This document shows, one piece after another, positions 36,844 through 44,689 of a stretch of 64,000 nt of DNA. Each line of letters starts with the position of its first letter. The first letter of the stretch is position 1. The notes beneath the pieces are model-generated. The model was not told the DNA's origin. It ran no database searches and saw only the letters and a list, made by a program, of their open reading frames with translations. The translations under genes and the position numbers were made by a program. Source of the DNA: Sphingobacteriaceae bacterium (GTDB lineage: Bacteria > Bacteroidota > Bacteroidia > Sphingobacteriales > Sphingobacteriaceae); NCBI GenBank assembly GCA_017745075.1, contig JAGIAD010000012.1:1-64000 (forward strand), in the 5' to 3' direction.

Positions 36844-37515
36844 ATGCATAATTTAAATTTCAGGCCAAAAGCTTTTCTTTTTGATTTAAATGGAACCATG
36901 ATTAACGACATGGAATACCATACTTTGGCCTGGTACAGCATTATGACAGAAGATTTAGGTGCTGCACTGGATTACGAAAGTGTAAAAAAGGAAATGTACG
37001 GCAAAAACCACGAAGTGCTTGAGCGTGTTTTTGGCAAAGGTAAGTTTAGCCCAGCCGAAATTGAGCGCCTTTCGGCAGATAAAGAAAAGCGCTATCAGGC
37101 TGGTTATTTACCGCATTTGGCTTTAATTGACGGTTTAGACAACTTTTTGGAGCGGGCAAAAGCTGCACAGATCCCAATGGCGATTGGATCTGCGGCGATT
37201 CCTTTCAATATCGATTTCGTGATAGACGGATTAAATATCAGGCATTACCTGCAAGCCATTGTAAGTGCCGACGATGTACATATGAGCAAGCCCGATCCCG
37301 AAACCTTTTTAAAGGCAGCCAAGGCATTAGGTATTGCCCCGGCCGATTGCCTGGTTTTTGAGGACGCACCCAAAGGTGTAGAATCGGCTTTAAATGCAGG
37401 TATGCCCTGTATGGTATTAACCACAACACATACAATCGAAGAATTTGAAAATTATCCGAATATCTTAGGTTATATTGCAGATTATAACGATGCTAAATTA
37501 AATACGCTATTTTAA
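36844..37515 (+). CDS. HAD-superfamily beta-phosphoglucomutase-like protein with altered motif
   Basis: A 223 aa HAD enzyme with a helical cap (HALLMARK: FLFDLNGTMINDMEYHT, IGSAA, SKPDPETFLKAA, VFEDAPKGVESALNAG). The motif-I nucleophile is D14. The second Asp of DxD, the general acid/base in phosphatases and beta-phosphoglucomutase, is replaced by Asn16 (D-L-N-G-T). That may reduce hydrolysis or change the reaction. It is followed after one base by a Nudix-type regulator, so it is probably a sugar-phosphate enzyme under that regulator's control. Confidence 0.82.
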   Translation: MHNLNFRPKAFLFDLNGTMINDMEYHTLAWYSIMTEDLGAALDYESVKKEMYGKNHEVLERVFGKGKFSPAEIERLSADKEKRYQAGYLPHLALIDGLDNFLERAKAAQIPMAIGSAAIPFNIDFVIDGLNIRHYLQAIVSADDVHMSKPDPETFLKAAKALGIAPADCLVFEDAPKGVESALNAGMPCMVLTTTHTIEEFENYPNILGYIADYNDAKLNTLF

Positions 37516-37516
37516 C

Positions 37517-38215
37517 ATGGGAAAATATTTAAATCAAAAACCTGTTCTTGTTGCAGTAGACTGCATTATTTTTGGATACGATGGCGATCAGCTAAAACTT
37601 TTGGTCATAAAAAGAGCGATAGAGCCCATTAAAGACAAATGGAGTTTAATGGGTGGCTTTATTGGCGAAAATGAAGATCTTGATGGCGCTGCCAAAAGGA
37701 TTTTATTGGAATTAACAGGATTACACGATGTTTACCTGGAACAGCTTCATGCTTATGGTAGCCCTGACCGCGATCCTATTGAACGCACTGTTTCTGTGGT
37801 TTACTTTGCACTGATCGATATCCATAAATACAGTAAACAGATCAATGATCAGTACCATGCCGAATGGTTTAAATTAAAAGAAGTTCCTGAATTAATTTTC
37901 GACCACGATATAATGGTTAAGGCGGCTATGGATAAAATCCGTTACCAGGCAGCCCTCCATCCTATTTTATTTGAGCTTTTACCAAAACGGTTTACCATAC
38001 CGCAATTGCAGACTTTATACGAGCAGGTTTACGATTCGCCGATAGATAACCGGAACTTTATCCGCAAAATTACCGCCAGCGGACTATTGATCAAGCAGAG
38101 CGATAAAGATAAATCGAGTTCGCGCCGCGGGGCTTTTTACTTTAAACTGGATAAGAATAAACACAAGGCACAATTCCAGTCTTTTTTAAATTTTATTCCT
38201 AAAACCAGTAAATAG
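37517..38215 (+). CDS. Nudix-domain transcriptional regulator (NrtR/AraR-like)
   Basis: A 232 aa protein. Residues about 8-145 form a Nudix fold (VAVDCIIFGYDGDQLKLLVIKR, KWSLMGGFIGENEDLDGAAKRIL). The Nudix box is degenerate: it reads GGFIGENEDLDGAAKRILLE without the usual REUxEE, so hydrolysis is unlikely. A winged helix fills about 155-232 (FTIPQLQTLYEQVYDSPIDN, RGAFYFKLD). This architecture matches the Bacteroidota regulators of sugar catabolism such as AraR. The ligand is unknown. Confidence 0.85.
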   Translation: MGKYLNQKPVLVAVDCIIFGYDGDQLKLLVIKRAIEPIKDKWSLMGGFIGENEDLDGAAKRILLELTGLHDVYLEQLHAYGSPDRDPIERTVSVVYFALIDIHKYSKQINDQYHAEWFKLKEVPELIFDHDIMVKAAMDKIRYQAALHPILFELLPKRFTIPQLQTLYEQVYDSPIDNRNFIRKITASGLLIKQSDKDKSSSRRGAFYFKLDKNKHKAQFQSFLNFIPKTSK

Positions 38216-38343
38216 CCCAGTCAAAGAATTGTTAAAGCGCTAAAATAAAATGATTTGGTTTTAAGCTTACAAAATTTAGAGACGAGCAATTAAAATAGCC
38301 TGTTTTGAGCATCAAAAAAACATCAAATTATTTTTAAAAAATG

Positions 38344-38374
38344 TTTGCAACAAAAGGATAAATCCCTATATTTG
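38344..38374 (+). promoter_or_regulatory. Promoter of tRNA-Lys
   Basis: tttg (38344-38347), 19 bases, tatatttg (38367-38374) is an exact match to the Bacteroidota primary-sigma consensus TTTG-N19-TAnnTTTG, ending 23 bases before the tRNA. Confidence 0.85.
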
Positions 38375-38397
38375 CACCTCCTTAAACAAAGGGAAAT

Positions 38398-38470
38398 GAT
38401 TCCGTAGCTCAGCTGGTAGAGCATTACACTTTTAATGTAGTGGTCCTGGGTTCGAATCCCAGCGGGATCA
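38398..38470 (+). tRNA. tRNA-Lys (anticodon TTT)
   Basis: A 73-base cloverleaf. Acceptor gattccg pairs with cgggatc (38463-38469, one T-G pair), discriminator A at 38470. D-arm gctc/gagc. Anticodon stem ttaca/tgtag with loop cttttaa, anticodon TTT. T-arm ctggg/cccag with loop ttcgaat. CCA is not encoded. The last 15 bases of the gene form part of a 19 bp sequence repeated at 47575-47593: this is the attachment site of the integrated element that follows. Confidence 0.97.
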
Positions 38471-38474
38471 CAGA
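38456..38474 (+). repeat. attL core (19 bp direct repeat)
   Basis: atcccagcgggatcacaga covers the T-stem to acceptor end of tRNA-Lys and continues 4 bases past it. It is identical to 47575-47593. The bases on both outer sides differ, which sets the core length. Confidence 0.92.
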
Positions 38475-38483
38475 TCAAGATTG

Positions 38484-38509
38484 AAGCGCATCAAACGATG
38501 CGCTTTTTT
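38484..38509 (+). terminator. Element-supplied terminator for tRNA-Lys
   Basis: aagcgcatc (38484-38492), aaac loop, gatgcgctt (38497-38505), then T run to 38509. It follows the att core by nine bases and would end tRNA-Lys transcription in the integrated state. The chromosome's own terminator would be the one at 47595-47620. Confidence 0.85.
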
Positions 38510-38572
38510 CATTTATAATCAGCCACTTATCAAATTTCCAGTTTAAAACAGTTCATTCCAGTTCACAAAATT

Positions 38573-38591
38573 CGTGACCTATTTCGTGACC
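38573..38591 (+). promoter_or_regulatory. Left arm-type site (paired cgtgacc)
   Basis: cgtgacctatttcgtgacc matches 17 of 19 bases with cgtgacctatcgcgtgacc at 47497-47515, in the same orientation. An inverted copy ggtcacg lies at 38614-38620. Position inside each att end suggests integrase or excisionase arm binding. Confidence 0.6.
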
Positions 38592-38712
38592 CATTTCAAG
38601 ATTTTATCTTAGAGGTCACGAATTCTGAAAACCGTGTTTTGGGTAAGGAACTCAAATAATTCACCCGATTGGTTTGCGCCAATCGGATTGTTTGACCCTT
38701 AAGTGTGCTGTA

Positions 38713-40044
38713 ATGAAAAAGCAGAATTTAGCATTGCTGGTAGTTGTTCGATCAGCTAACAAGTCAGGTATGGTGAAGACCTACATTCGCATTACTATTG
38801 ATGGAAATGAAACCGAGTGTTACCTCGGTCAAATCGTTCCTAAAGAACATTGGAATAATGACCTCAAACGATGCGAGGAAACCTTCCTGGAATTCCAAAC
38901 GATTAATGACCAAATTGAAGATGCGTTAAATGAAATCAGAGCGCACTTCATTGTCCTTTCGAAGACTAACGCATTTTTGACTCCAGAAGAGATTAAATCA
39001 GCTTATTTGGGGTCGTCAAATAGTTATCCTGGAATAAATGATCAGGCGAGTAATAATAAACAGTCTGCAACGCTGTTACAGATAACAGATGAGTTTATCG
39101 CTGATTTTGAGGATCAGGTCAACGAAGGTATCCGTTCAGAAGAAACATTGAAGCAATGGCGGGCAACCCGTAAAAAGATCGTTGAGTTTGCCAAATTCCA
39201 TTTTAGAAAGAACGATATTAAACTAATCGAAATCGACCCGTCATTTGGGGAATGTCTGTACAGATACCTCACTTTAAAACGATCAGCTTTTCTGAAAGAT
39301 GAAACGAACAAAAGACGAAGTTCCAATTTAGGAGAAGCGGCTGCCAAAAAACAGATCAAGAACATCAAACAGCTAATAGCGATCGGTGTCGATAAATCGA
39401 TCATCAGTAAGAACCCCTGGGAGAAGTTCAAGACGTCTGGCGGGGAAAAAGAAGTTCATCCATTGGAACTACAAGAAGTACTCACAATTCATTCTAAGAA
39501 AATGCCTATTGATCGACTGGATGAAGTTCGGGATCTTTACATTTTTCAATGCTTCACTGGATTTGCTTATAAGGACTTATTCCAGCTGTCCCGTGAACAT
39601 ATTGTTTATGTAGGTTTGGGGCAAGAGCCTTGGTTAATGAAAGAACGAGGAAAAACAAAGGTCACTGAAATGGTTCCGCTTTTGCCAATTGCTTTGGAGA
39701 TCATTGAGAAGTATAAGAAACATCCTTATTGCGAAAACACTGGTAAGCTTTTACCAATCAACAGCAATTCAAATTACAATGGCTATTTAAAGGAAATAGC
39801 GACAATCTGTGGCATTAACAGAAATCTAAAAACACATTTAGCCCGACACACCTTTGCAGACATCATGCTGAACGTGTGTAACATTCCAATGGAAGACGTG
39901 AGCAAAATGCTAGGACATAAATCGCTTAGAACAACGGCGAGATACTGTCGGGTGCGTAAGGAGCGCATTTCACGCAATATGAAAGCTGTAAATGAATTGT
40001 TATTCGATGAAAAAGGGAAGCTTAAACTGAAAAGGATTGCCTAG
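38713..40044 (+). CDS. Tyrosine recombinase / integrase of the tRNA-Lys element
   Basis: A 443 aa site-specific recombinase with three parts: N-terminal arm-binding region (about 1-110, VKTYIRITIDGNETECYLGQIV), core-binding SAM-like domain (about 120-225) and catalytic domain (about 245-430). Catalytic residues: R378 and H379 (LARHTF), H402 (LGHKS), Y411 (TARYCRV). The first conserved Arg is replaced by Ala285 (FTGFAYKDL), as in IntDOT-type Bacteroidota integrases. An upstream in-frame TTG at 38674 is rejected because the ATG at 38713 gives the usual family N-terminus. Confidence 0.93.
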   Translation: MKKQNLALLVVVRSANKSGMVKTYIRITIDGNETECYLGQIVPKEHWNNDLKRCEETFLEFQTINDQIEDALNEIRAHFIVLSKTNAFLTPEEIKSAYLGSSNSYPGINDQASNNKQSATLLQITDEFIADFEDQVNEGIRSEETLKQWRATRKKIVEFAKFHFRKNDIKLIEIDPSFGECLYRYLTLKRSAFLKDETNKRRSSNLGEAAAKKQIKNIKQLIAIGVDKSIISKNPWEKFKTSGGEKEVHPLELQEVLTIHSKKMPIDRLDEVRDLYIFQCFTGFAYKDLFQLSREHIVYVGLGQEPWLMKERGKTKVTEMVPLLPIALEIIEKYKKHPYCENTGKLLPINSNSNYNGYLKEIATICGINRNLKTHLARHTFADIMLNVCNIPMEDVSKMLGHKSLRTTARYCRVRKERISRNMKAVNELLFDEKGKLKLKRIA

Positions 40045-40081
40045 TAAATTACTTCATTAGCAAATAAAAATAGGTGGGTTT

Positions 40082-40720
40082 TTACTCGCCTATTTCTTTT
40101 AGAATTTTATTCATTTCGCGTATAGATAAGCCTGTATACTCCCTAATCAACTCTATAGAATTTCCCTTCGCCAACATCTTTATCGCAATATCTTTTGCCA
40201 GGTCCTTCTTGCCTTCATTTTTAGCTGCTTGCATCTTTACCTCTTCATAGTCCGATTTGTAACGGCTAACAATTGTGTAAGCGCTACTACCTCTAAGTTT
40301 ATCAACAATTCCCTCTGTATCAAAACTTGTATAACCGTTTTCAGTGATAATCAAATGATCAATTACATCTAATCCAAGTAGTTCACCTGTTTTAATTAGA
40401 AGGTTGGTAAAATCCAGATCTTCGTCACTTGGGTTTAGATTTCCAGAAGGATGATTGTGTACAAAAATCACCTTGTAGGCTAACTTGTAAACGCACATTC
40501 TAAAAATATCAATCGGCTTGACTTTAACCATATTGTCAGCGCCTAAAGCAAGAAGCTCAATAAACAAGATCTTGTTTGATTTATTTAAGCCTAAGATCCA
40601 AAAATGCTCCTGTCCCCTGCGCAATCTATTTTCACGTAATAAGATTTGCTTCATGATGCTATAAACATCATCTGTATTGGCAATCTTAATCTTCTGATCT
40701 TTGGTTATTCGAACGTTCAT
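40082..40720 (-). CDS. RadC-family JAB domain protein
   Basis: A 212 aa RadC-like protein. The JAB/MPN metal site is clear: HNHPSGNLNPSDED (88-101), preceded by EHFWILGLNKSNKILFIELLALG. The C-terminal about 50 residues (AKGNSIELIREYTGLSIREMNKIL) resemble a helix-turn-helix tail. Members are common passengers of Bacteroidota mobile elements, and some act in counter-defence or recombination. It faces the integrase gene (convergent, 37 bases apart). Confidence 0.9.
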   Translation of the reverse strand: MNVRITKDQKIKIANTDDVYSIMKQILLRENRLRRGQEHFWILGLNKSNKILFIELLALGADNMVKVKPIDIFRMCVYKLAYKVIFVHNHPSGNLNPSDEDLDFTNLLIKTGELLGLDVIDHLIITENGYTSFDTEGIVDKLRGSSAYTIVSRYKSDYEEVKMQAAKNEGKKDLAKDIAIKMLAKGNSIELIREYTGLSIREMNKILKEIGE

Positions 40721-41118
40721 GTCCTAAATTTAAGCAAATAGTTTTGTGTTGGTAAATTTAGACTTATTTTGAATGTCATTGACTAACTTCATAATCAAAC
40801 AGACGTATTAGTTTACTCTATAAGTTCTCTTTGTACTCATCAAAATTCCAGTTATTTGAAATGCAAAAATCCTTTCGTAACTTTATAAACATGGCGGTTA
40901 AGAATCCGTTTTGTGTTGAGGAATTAAAGGAAGTTTACCTGCTTCGGCTGTAAACGGCAAGATGTTGATTTGTCAGACAAATCGATCTTGCCCCCCATAA
41001 CTCGGAACTCGTTGGGGGAAGATTGCTTAAATATGATTAAGACTGTTTTGAACCGTTTTAGATTTTAGCAGTTTTCTTTAAAAATAAGAATTTGTTAACG
41101 TGAAAAGGATAAGTGAGG
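40721..41118. other. Palindrome-rich gap upstream of mobC, candidate oriT
   Basis: The 398-base gap has no gene. Consecutive perfect palindromes lie at 40933-40955 (gtttac/gtaaac), 40956-40992 (ggcaagat/atcttgcc) with gatttgtc/gacaaatc nested at 40967-40983, followed by a C-run and G-run (cccccc at 40991-40996, ggggg at 41014-41018) that make a further imperfect hairpin. The cluster just before a MobC-like gene fits an origin of transfer or relaxosome binding region. Confidence 0.55.
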
Positions 41119-41514
41119 ATGGAAAACAAACAAGAAAACAGAACTCGTAGAATAACCCTGCGATTAACCGTTGCGGAGTATGCAAAAATCGAAAAAAACT
41201 GGCGCAACACTCTTACACAAAAACTTAGCGACCACCTGCGCAACCTGATTTTTCGGAAGCCTATTGTAACCACCTGCCGTAACCGTTCTATTGACGATTT
41301 GGTTATAGAACTTGGGTTGCTTCGCCAGGAATTGAACCGCATTGGTGTGAACTTTAACCAGTCGGTAAAGAAGCTGCACACGCTTCAGGAAACGCCCCAA
41401 TTTATGCGCTGGCTAACTACCCACGAGATAGAGAAAAGAACCCTTGCCAACAAGATGGACGAGATCAAAAACCACATGCAGAAAATTGTAGAGATAGTTT
41501 TTGAACAGCGATGA
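41119..41514 (+). CDS. MobC-like plasmid mobilisation relaxosome protein
   Basis: A 131 aa basic protein. The N-terminal ribbon-helix-helix-like part is RRITLRLTVAEYAKIEKNWRN. A helical domain follows with ELGLLRQELNRIGVNFNQSVKKLH, the recognisable MobC core. The start is set at ATG 41119; a GTG two codons upstream is possible. In intact Bacteroidota mobilisable elements a relaxase gene follows at once; here about 390 non-coding bases follow. It may be a remnant, or it may use a relaxase of another element in trans. Confidence 0.8.
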   Translation: MENKQENRTRRITLRLTVAEYAKIEKNWRNTLTQKLSDHLRNLIFRKPIVTTCRNRSIDDLVIELGLLRQELNRIGVNFNQSVKKLHTLQETPQFMRWLTTHEIEKRTLANKMDEIKNHMQKIVEIVFEQR

Positions 41515-41902
41515 TTTCCGATAAAAGTCTCAACAGTGTTGAGACTTACAATACTCGCGGCACTGCTGCGAGTATTACAATGTTCGAAAAAATTATGTTT
41601 GCAGATAGTGATTTAAACAGCTTTTGAATTTGTCTCGGCAGTGCCGAGAGAATTGTAAAATAACTTTTGATTAGAGGAAGTTTTCCAATTCAAAACAGGA
41701 AAAAAGGGTGCAAAGGTCGCGACTTCCGCTTGCGAGGTGCGCATAATGTCTGGCTCTGCCAGCCACCCCTGCGGGGACTTATAGCACCCCGCTGCGCTTA
41801 TAAAGTCGCGGAGAAAGGTGCTTTCTTTTTTTCTGTTTTTTCTTTTGGGAAATGTTTTGATTTATTTGAGAAGTCACTTAGGACTGTCTATATATAAAAA
41901 GG
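41515..41902. other. Gap with three hairpins and a G/C-rich structured block
   Basis: Three perfect hairpins lie in a row: gtctcaac-agt-gttgagac (41527-41545), aatactcgc...gcgagtatt (41550-41576) and tctcggc-agt-gccgaga (41633-41649). A G/C-rich block (41700-41825) follows, closed by cgcgactt (41718-41725) with aagtcgcg (41803-41810) and holding ctggc/gccag and cccc/gggg hairpins. A frame at 41667-41897 covers this block but looks like chance coding. The usual relaxase gene is missing at this place. Confidence 0.6.
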
Positions 41903-42967
41903 TTAAATAATATCATTTGTTGCAATAATCAAAAACTCATTATTACTTGAATTTGACTTGTTTAAGGCATAACCATAAAGTCCTAAATCTATTACTTCAA
42001 CTCTATTATTAGGTCTGCAAGCTCTAACTGTTTCTGCTATTTCATCAATTTCAGGAATTCCTTTATTTCTGTAAGATATTGCAATAATTGAGTCTTCATG
42101 CTGACGAATCAACTGACTCAATTGCTCGAGGAAAAACTGTGGTTTTTCAAATTCTGAACTCTTATTTATAACGATTTCTCTATTGTTCTTTGCGAAATCT
42201 ATATTTTGTTCTATTTCATCGTAATTTGCTAAACCTTCCAAAAAATGATACTTAGCGTGATAGGTTGTGTGGCTTCTACTTGTACTAAAATATGGTGGAT
42301 CAATATATACTAGATCAGCTGTATGTGGACAATTAAGGGCACTAAAATTAACTGCGCTATTGTTTCTCCCATTATCGAATGTAACCTCATCCAATTCATT
42401 AATGAATCTTTCAAACAGTTCTTCGAAAGTACGTTCCCAAGTAATTTTATTCCCGAACCCCCCACCAGAATAATTTGTACGCATAGAGAGATTGTTTCTA
42501 TGAAACAAATTGTATGGTCTTTTAATTATGCAAGATTGGTAAAGAATATAATAGGCACTTAACCTCTTGTTTTCGTCTTCTAAAAGATTTGCATTTTGAA
42601 CAAAGATGTCTATCTGTTCGTTTTCTTCATGAGTAAAATAAATGCCATCAAAATTATCTGTGATAGTTCTTCTATAAAGAATTCCTTGCTGAGGAGAAAG
42701 CAAATTAATTGCTTCTCCTATAGTTAGATTATTAGAGGATTGTTCAATAAGCTTTCGCCCTATGTGATGATTAAAATTAAATATATCATTATAGATAACT
42801 TCTTTATTTTGCTTTTTGGCAAAATATGAGAAACTTCCAGTCCCCCCAAAGATATCAAGAACTGAATTAAATTCTAAGCCCTGTTCAATAAGCGCGTCCC
42901 AAATCTTTTGTACAAGTTTACGTTTCGATCCATAATATCGGGTTATGGGTAACTTTATTTCGGGCAT
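41903..42967 (-). CDS. D12-class N6-adenine DNA methyltransferase
   Basis: A 354 aa methyltransferase that would transfer methyl from S-adenosylmethionine to adenine in DNA. Motif X-like RYYGSKRKLVQKIW at 10-23, motif I VLDIFGGTGSFS (FGGTGS 40-45), and motif IV VYIDPPYFSTS (DPPY 223-226) fit the Dam/D12 group. Its start overlaps the end of the nuclease gene by 13 bases. It is last of the four-gene operon. Expected job: marking host DNA so that the nuclease and ATPase spare it. Confidence 0.92.
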   Translation of the reverse strand: MPEIKLPITRYYGSKRKLVQKIWDALIEQGLEFNSVLDIFGGTGSFSYFAKKQNKEVIYNDIFNFNHHIGRKLIEQSSNNLTIGEAINLLSPQQGILYRRTITDNFDGIYFTHEENEQIDIFVQNANLLEDENKRLSAYYILYQSCIIKRPYNLFHRNNLSMRTNYSGGGFGNKITWERTFEELFERFINELDEVTFDNGRNNSAVNFSALNCPHTADLVYIDPPYFSTSRSHTTYHAKYHFLEGLANYDEIEQNIDFAKNNREIVINKSSEFEKPQFFLEQLSQLIRQHEDSIIAISYRNKGIPEIDEIAETVRACRPNNRVEVIDLGLYGYALNKSNSSNNEFLIIATNDII

Positions 42968-44685
42968 ATTTGTAACACTAGATTTTGCAGTTTCTCAAAT
43001 TCGGGTTCTGCTATACAAGTAATTTTCCTGCCCTCTAGGTCAGGAATTGGTACTGAAAAGTGATAAGGAATACAATTAATTCCATTTCTTGGAATATTGT
43101 ATCCGTCCTTCTTAAAAGGACTCTCATTAATGAAATATTGATAGTCTTTAACAGTAGAATCACTGAAACTACCAAGCAAAATAAATTCGATTTCGATCTT
43201 CTGTAAAAGCATCGGATCAAATTTTTTAATCATTTCAGAGGATCTCTTAAGAAACTCTTCAATATAGAATTTTGTAAGTTTAGTTTTTGCCTCTATATAA
43301 TAAAATTTGTTTTCAACCTGAACGAATGCATCTATTTCTACATTCTTAGATTTGTTTTCGTAAAGAACAAGATTAGATATGTATTTATAACCTTTATCCT
43401 TTAATATATTCTCTAAAATATCTTCAAAATACTTTTCAAGGAAGTAGTAACAAATTGCGGGCTTCAGCGTAGAAACTTGTTTTTTCGCCTTTGTTTCAGG
43501 TATTTCTTTACGATAGTGTTGTATTGTTTTTTCTCCATGATGATTTACCCAATGCAAGAGGTTATAAGATGTATCATTTTTTCTTGATGTATATACACCC
43601 AATGCAGTTTCTTCAGTATAATTTGATGATAACAAGAACTGAAAATCTTCAATGTGATCGAGGTTGTCTAAAGTTACTACAGTATTAAAGAATTCACTAA
43701 ATTTTTCTGGTATTTCAATACCTTCTATATAAAAGTTGTTTTTTAGATAAGATAATAGCTTGTTGAGTTCATCATCTTTTGCGCTATTAATAAATTTTTG
43801 TACTAATTCACTTTTAGCTAGTGGGATAGTTTTTCCTTTGGAGTATGTGTTCTCGAAAAGGAGAAAGTAATAGTCCGACAGTTTATCAGGCAAAATATAT
43901 TTTGAGAGGTCAATATCTGGATATGGTAAAATATGATTTCCAACCAATAGACCTATTTGCAAATCTCCATCTGAATCTATTAACATTTTTAGTTCTTCAG
44001 AATCTGAAAAGGCTGGGTTGAAGTTCTTTAGTTTTGCTATGTTTATCCAATATAGTTCCCTATCTACAATGGTAGGTTGAAATGTTTGATGATCAAGAAA
44101 TTCGACATCAATAACAGGAATTATTGGTTGTCCTTCTAGTTTATTAGTAGTAACAACTCCTTTGTAAAAAAGCTCGGTTTCAAATATTTCCAATTTTTCA
44201 AGGCTCATTTTGATCTTCTCATGTTTGAGATTGGAAATAAGTATTTTAAGTATTTTTAATTTCTTAATTGCAGATTGTAGTCTATCTTTTGGTTTATCAC
44301 CAATACAAATAAGCTTAGATTCTTCTTTGCTCATTATCAAAATTTCACTTCCCTCTAGTAAAGGATTAAATTCTGGAAATAGAAAAATCGCACTATTGAA
44401 ATACGACGCAATTTTAGAAATCAATCCTGAAGGTCCTATACCTTCTATTGAGTTTCCATCTGAGTCAACTCTATCTAGAATTTCTTCTCGTCGGATTGAC
44501 ATTTCTAACAAAAATTCCTCCGTGAATAAATCCGATATATCAAATCCACCTTCTTTATCATTGATATCCAATAAGTCTTGTAATTGTTTACCAATGTCAA
44601 CCGAAATCTCACAGACCGCCTTTACGATAGTATCCAACTGTACTTCGTAATCGAAATAAAAAATATTAGTACTGTTGACAAACAT
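42955..44685 (-). CDS. PD-(D/E)XK nuclease-like protein of the island operon
   Basis: A 576 aa protein that I do not recognise as a whole. The last third has a restriction-endonuclease-like core: helix PAICYYFLEKYFEDILENIL (about 409-428), strand EIDAFVQVENKFYYIEAKTK with D452, E465 and K467 in the D-x12-E-x-K spacing of PD-(D/E)XK enzymes. The first 400 residues are mixed alpha/beta without known motifs and may recognise a partner or target. The gene starts 4 bases after the ATPase stop and overlaps the methyltransferase gene. It probably cuts DNA (or RNA) in a defence reaction. Confidence 0.75.
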   Translation of the reverse strand: MFVNSTNIFYFDYEVQLDTIVKAVCEISVDIGKQLQDLLDINDKEGGFDISDLFTEEFLLEMSIRREEILDRVDSDGNSIEGIGPSGLISKIASYFNSAIFLFPEFNPLLEGSEILIMSKEESKLICIGDKPKDRLQSAIKKLKILKILISNLKHEKIKMSLEKLEIFETELFYKGVVTTNKLEGQPIIPVIDVEFLDHQTFQPTIVDRELYWINIAKLKNFNPAFSDSEELKMLIDSDGDLQIGLLVGNHILPYPDIDLSKYILPDKLSDYYFLLFENTYSKGKTIPLAKSELVQKFINSAKDDELNKLLSYLKNNFYIEGIEIPEKFSEFFNTVVTLDNLDHIEDFQFLLSSNYTEETALGVYTSRKNDTSYNLLHWVNHHGEKTIQHYRKEIPETKAKKQVSTLKPAICYYFLEKYFEDILENILKDKGYKYISNLVLYENKSKNVEIDAFVQVENKFYYIEAKTKLTKFYIEEFLKRSSEMIKKFDPMLLQKIEIEFILLGSFSDSTVKDYQYFINESPFKKDGYNIPRNGINCIPYHFSVPIPDLEGRKITCIAEPEFEKLQNLVLQICPK

Positions 44686-44689
44686 TGAT

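Noticed and set aside
38674..38712. TTG start for the integrase 13 codons upstream
   Set aside because: The ATG at 38713 starts the normal arm-binding domain, and the extra residues look like leader sequence.
41667..41897. Open frame of 76 codons over the structured block
   Set aside because: Cys/Arg-rich with no domain features. It follows the palindromic block instead of a coding pattern and is better explained as structured non-coding DNA.
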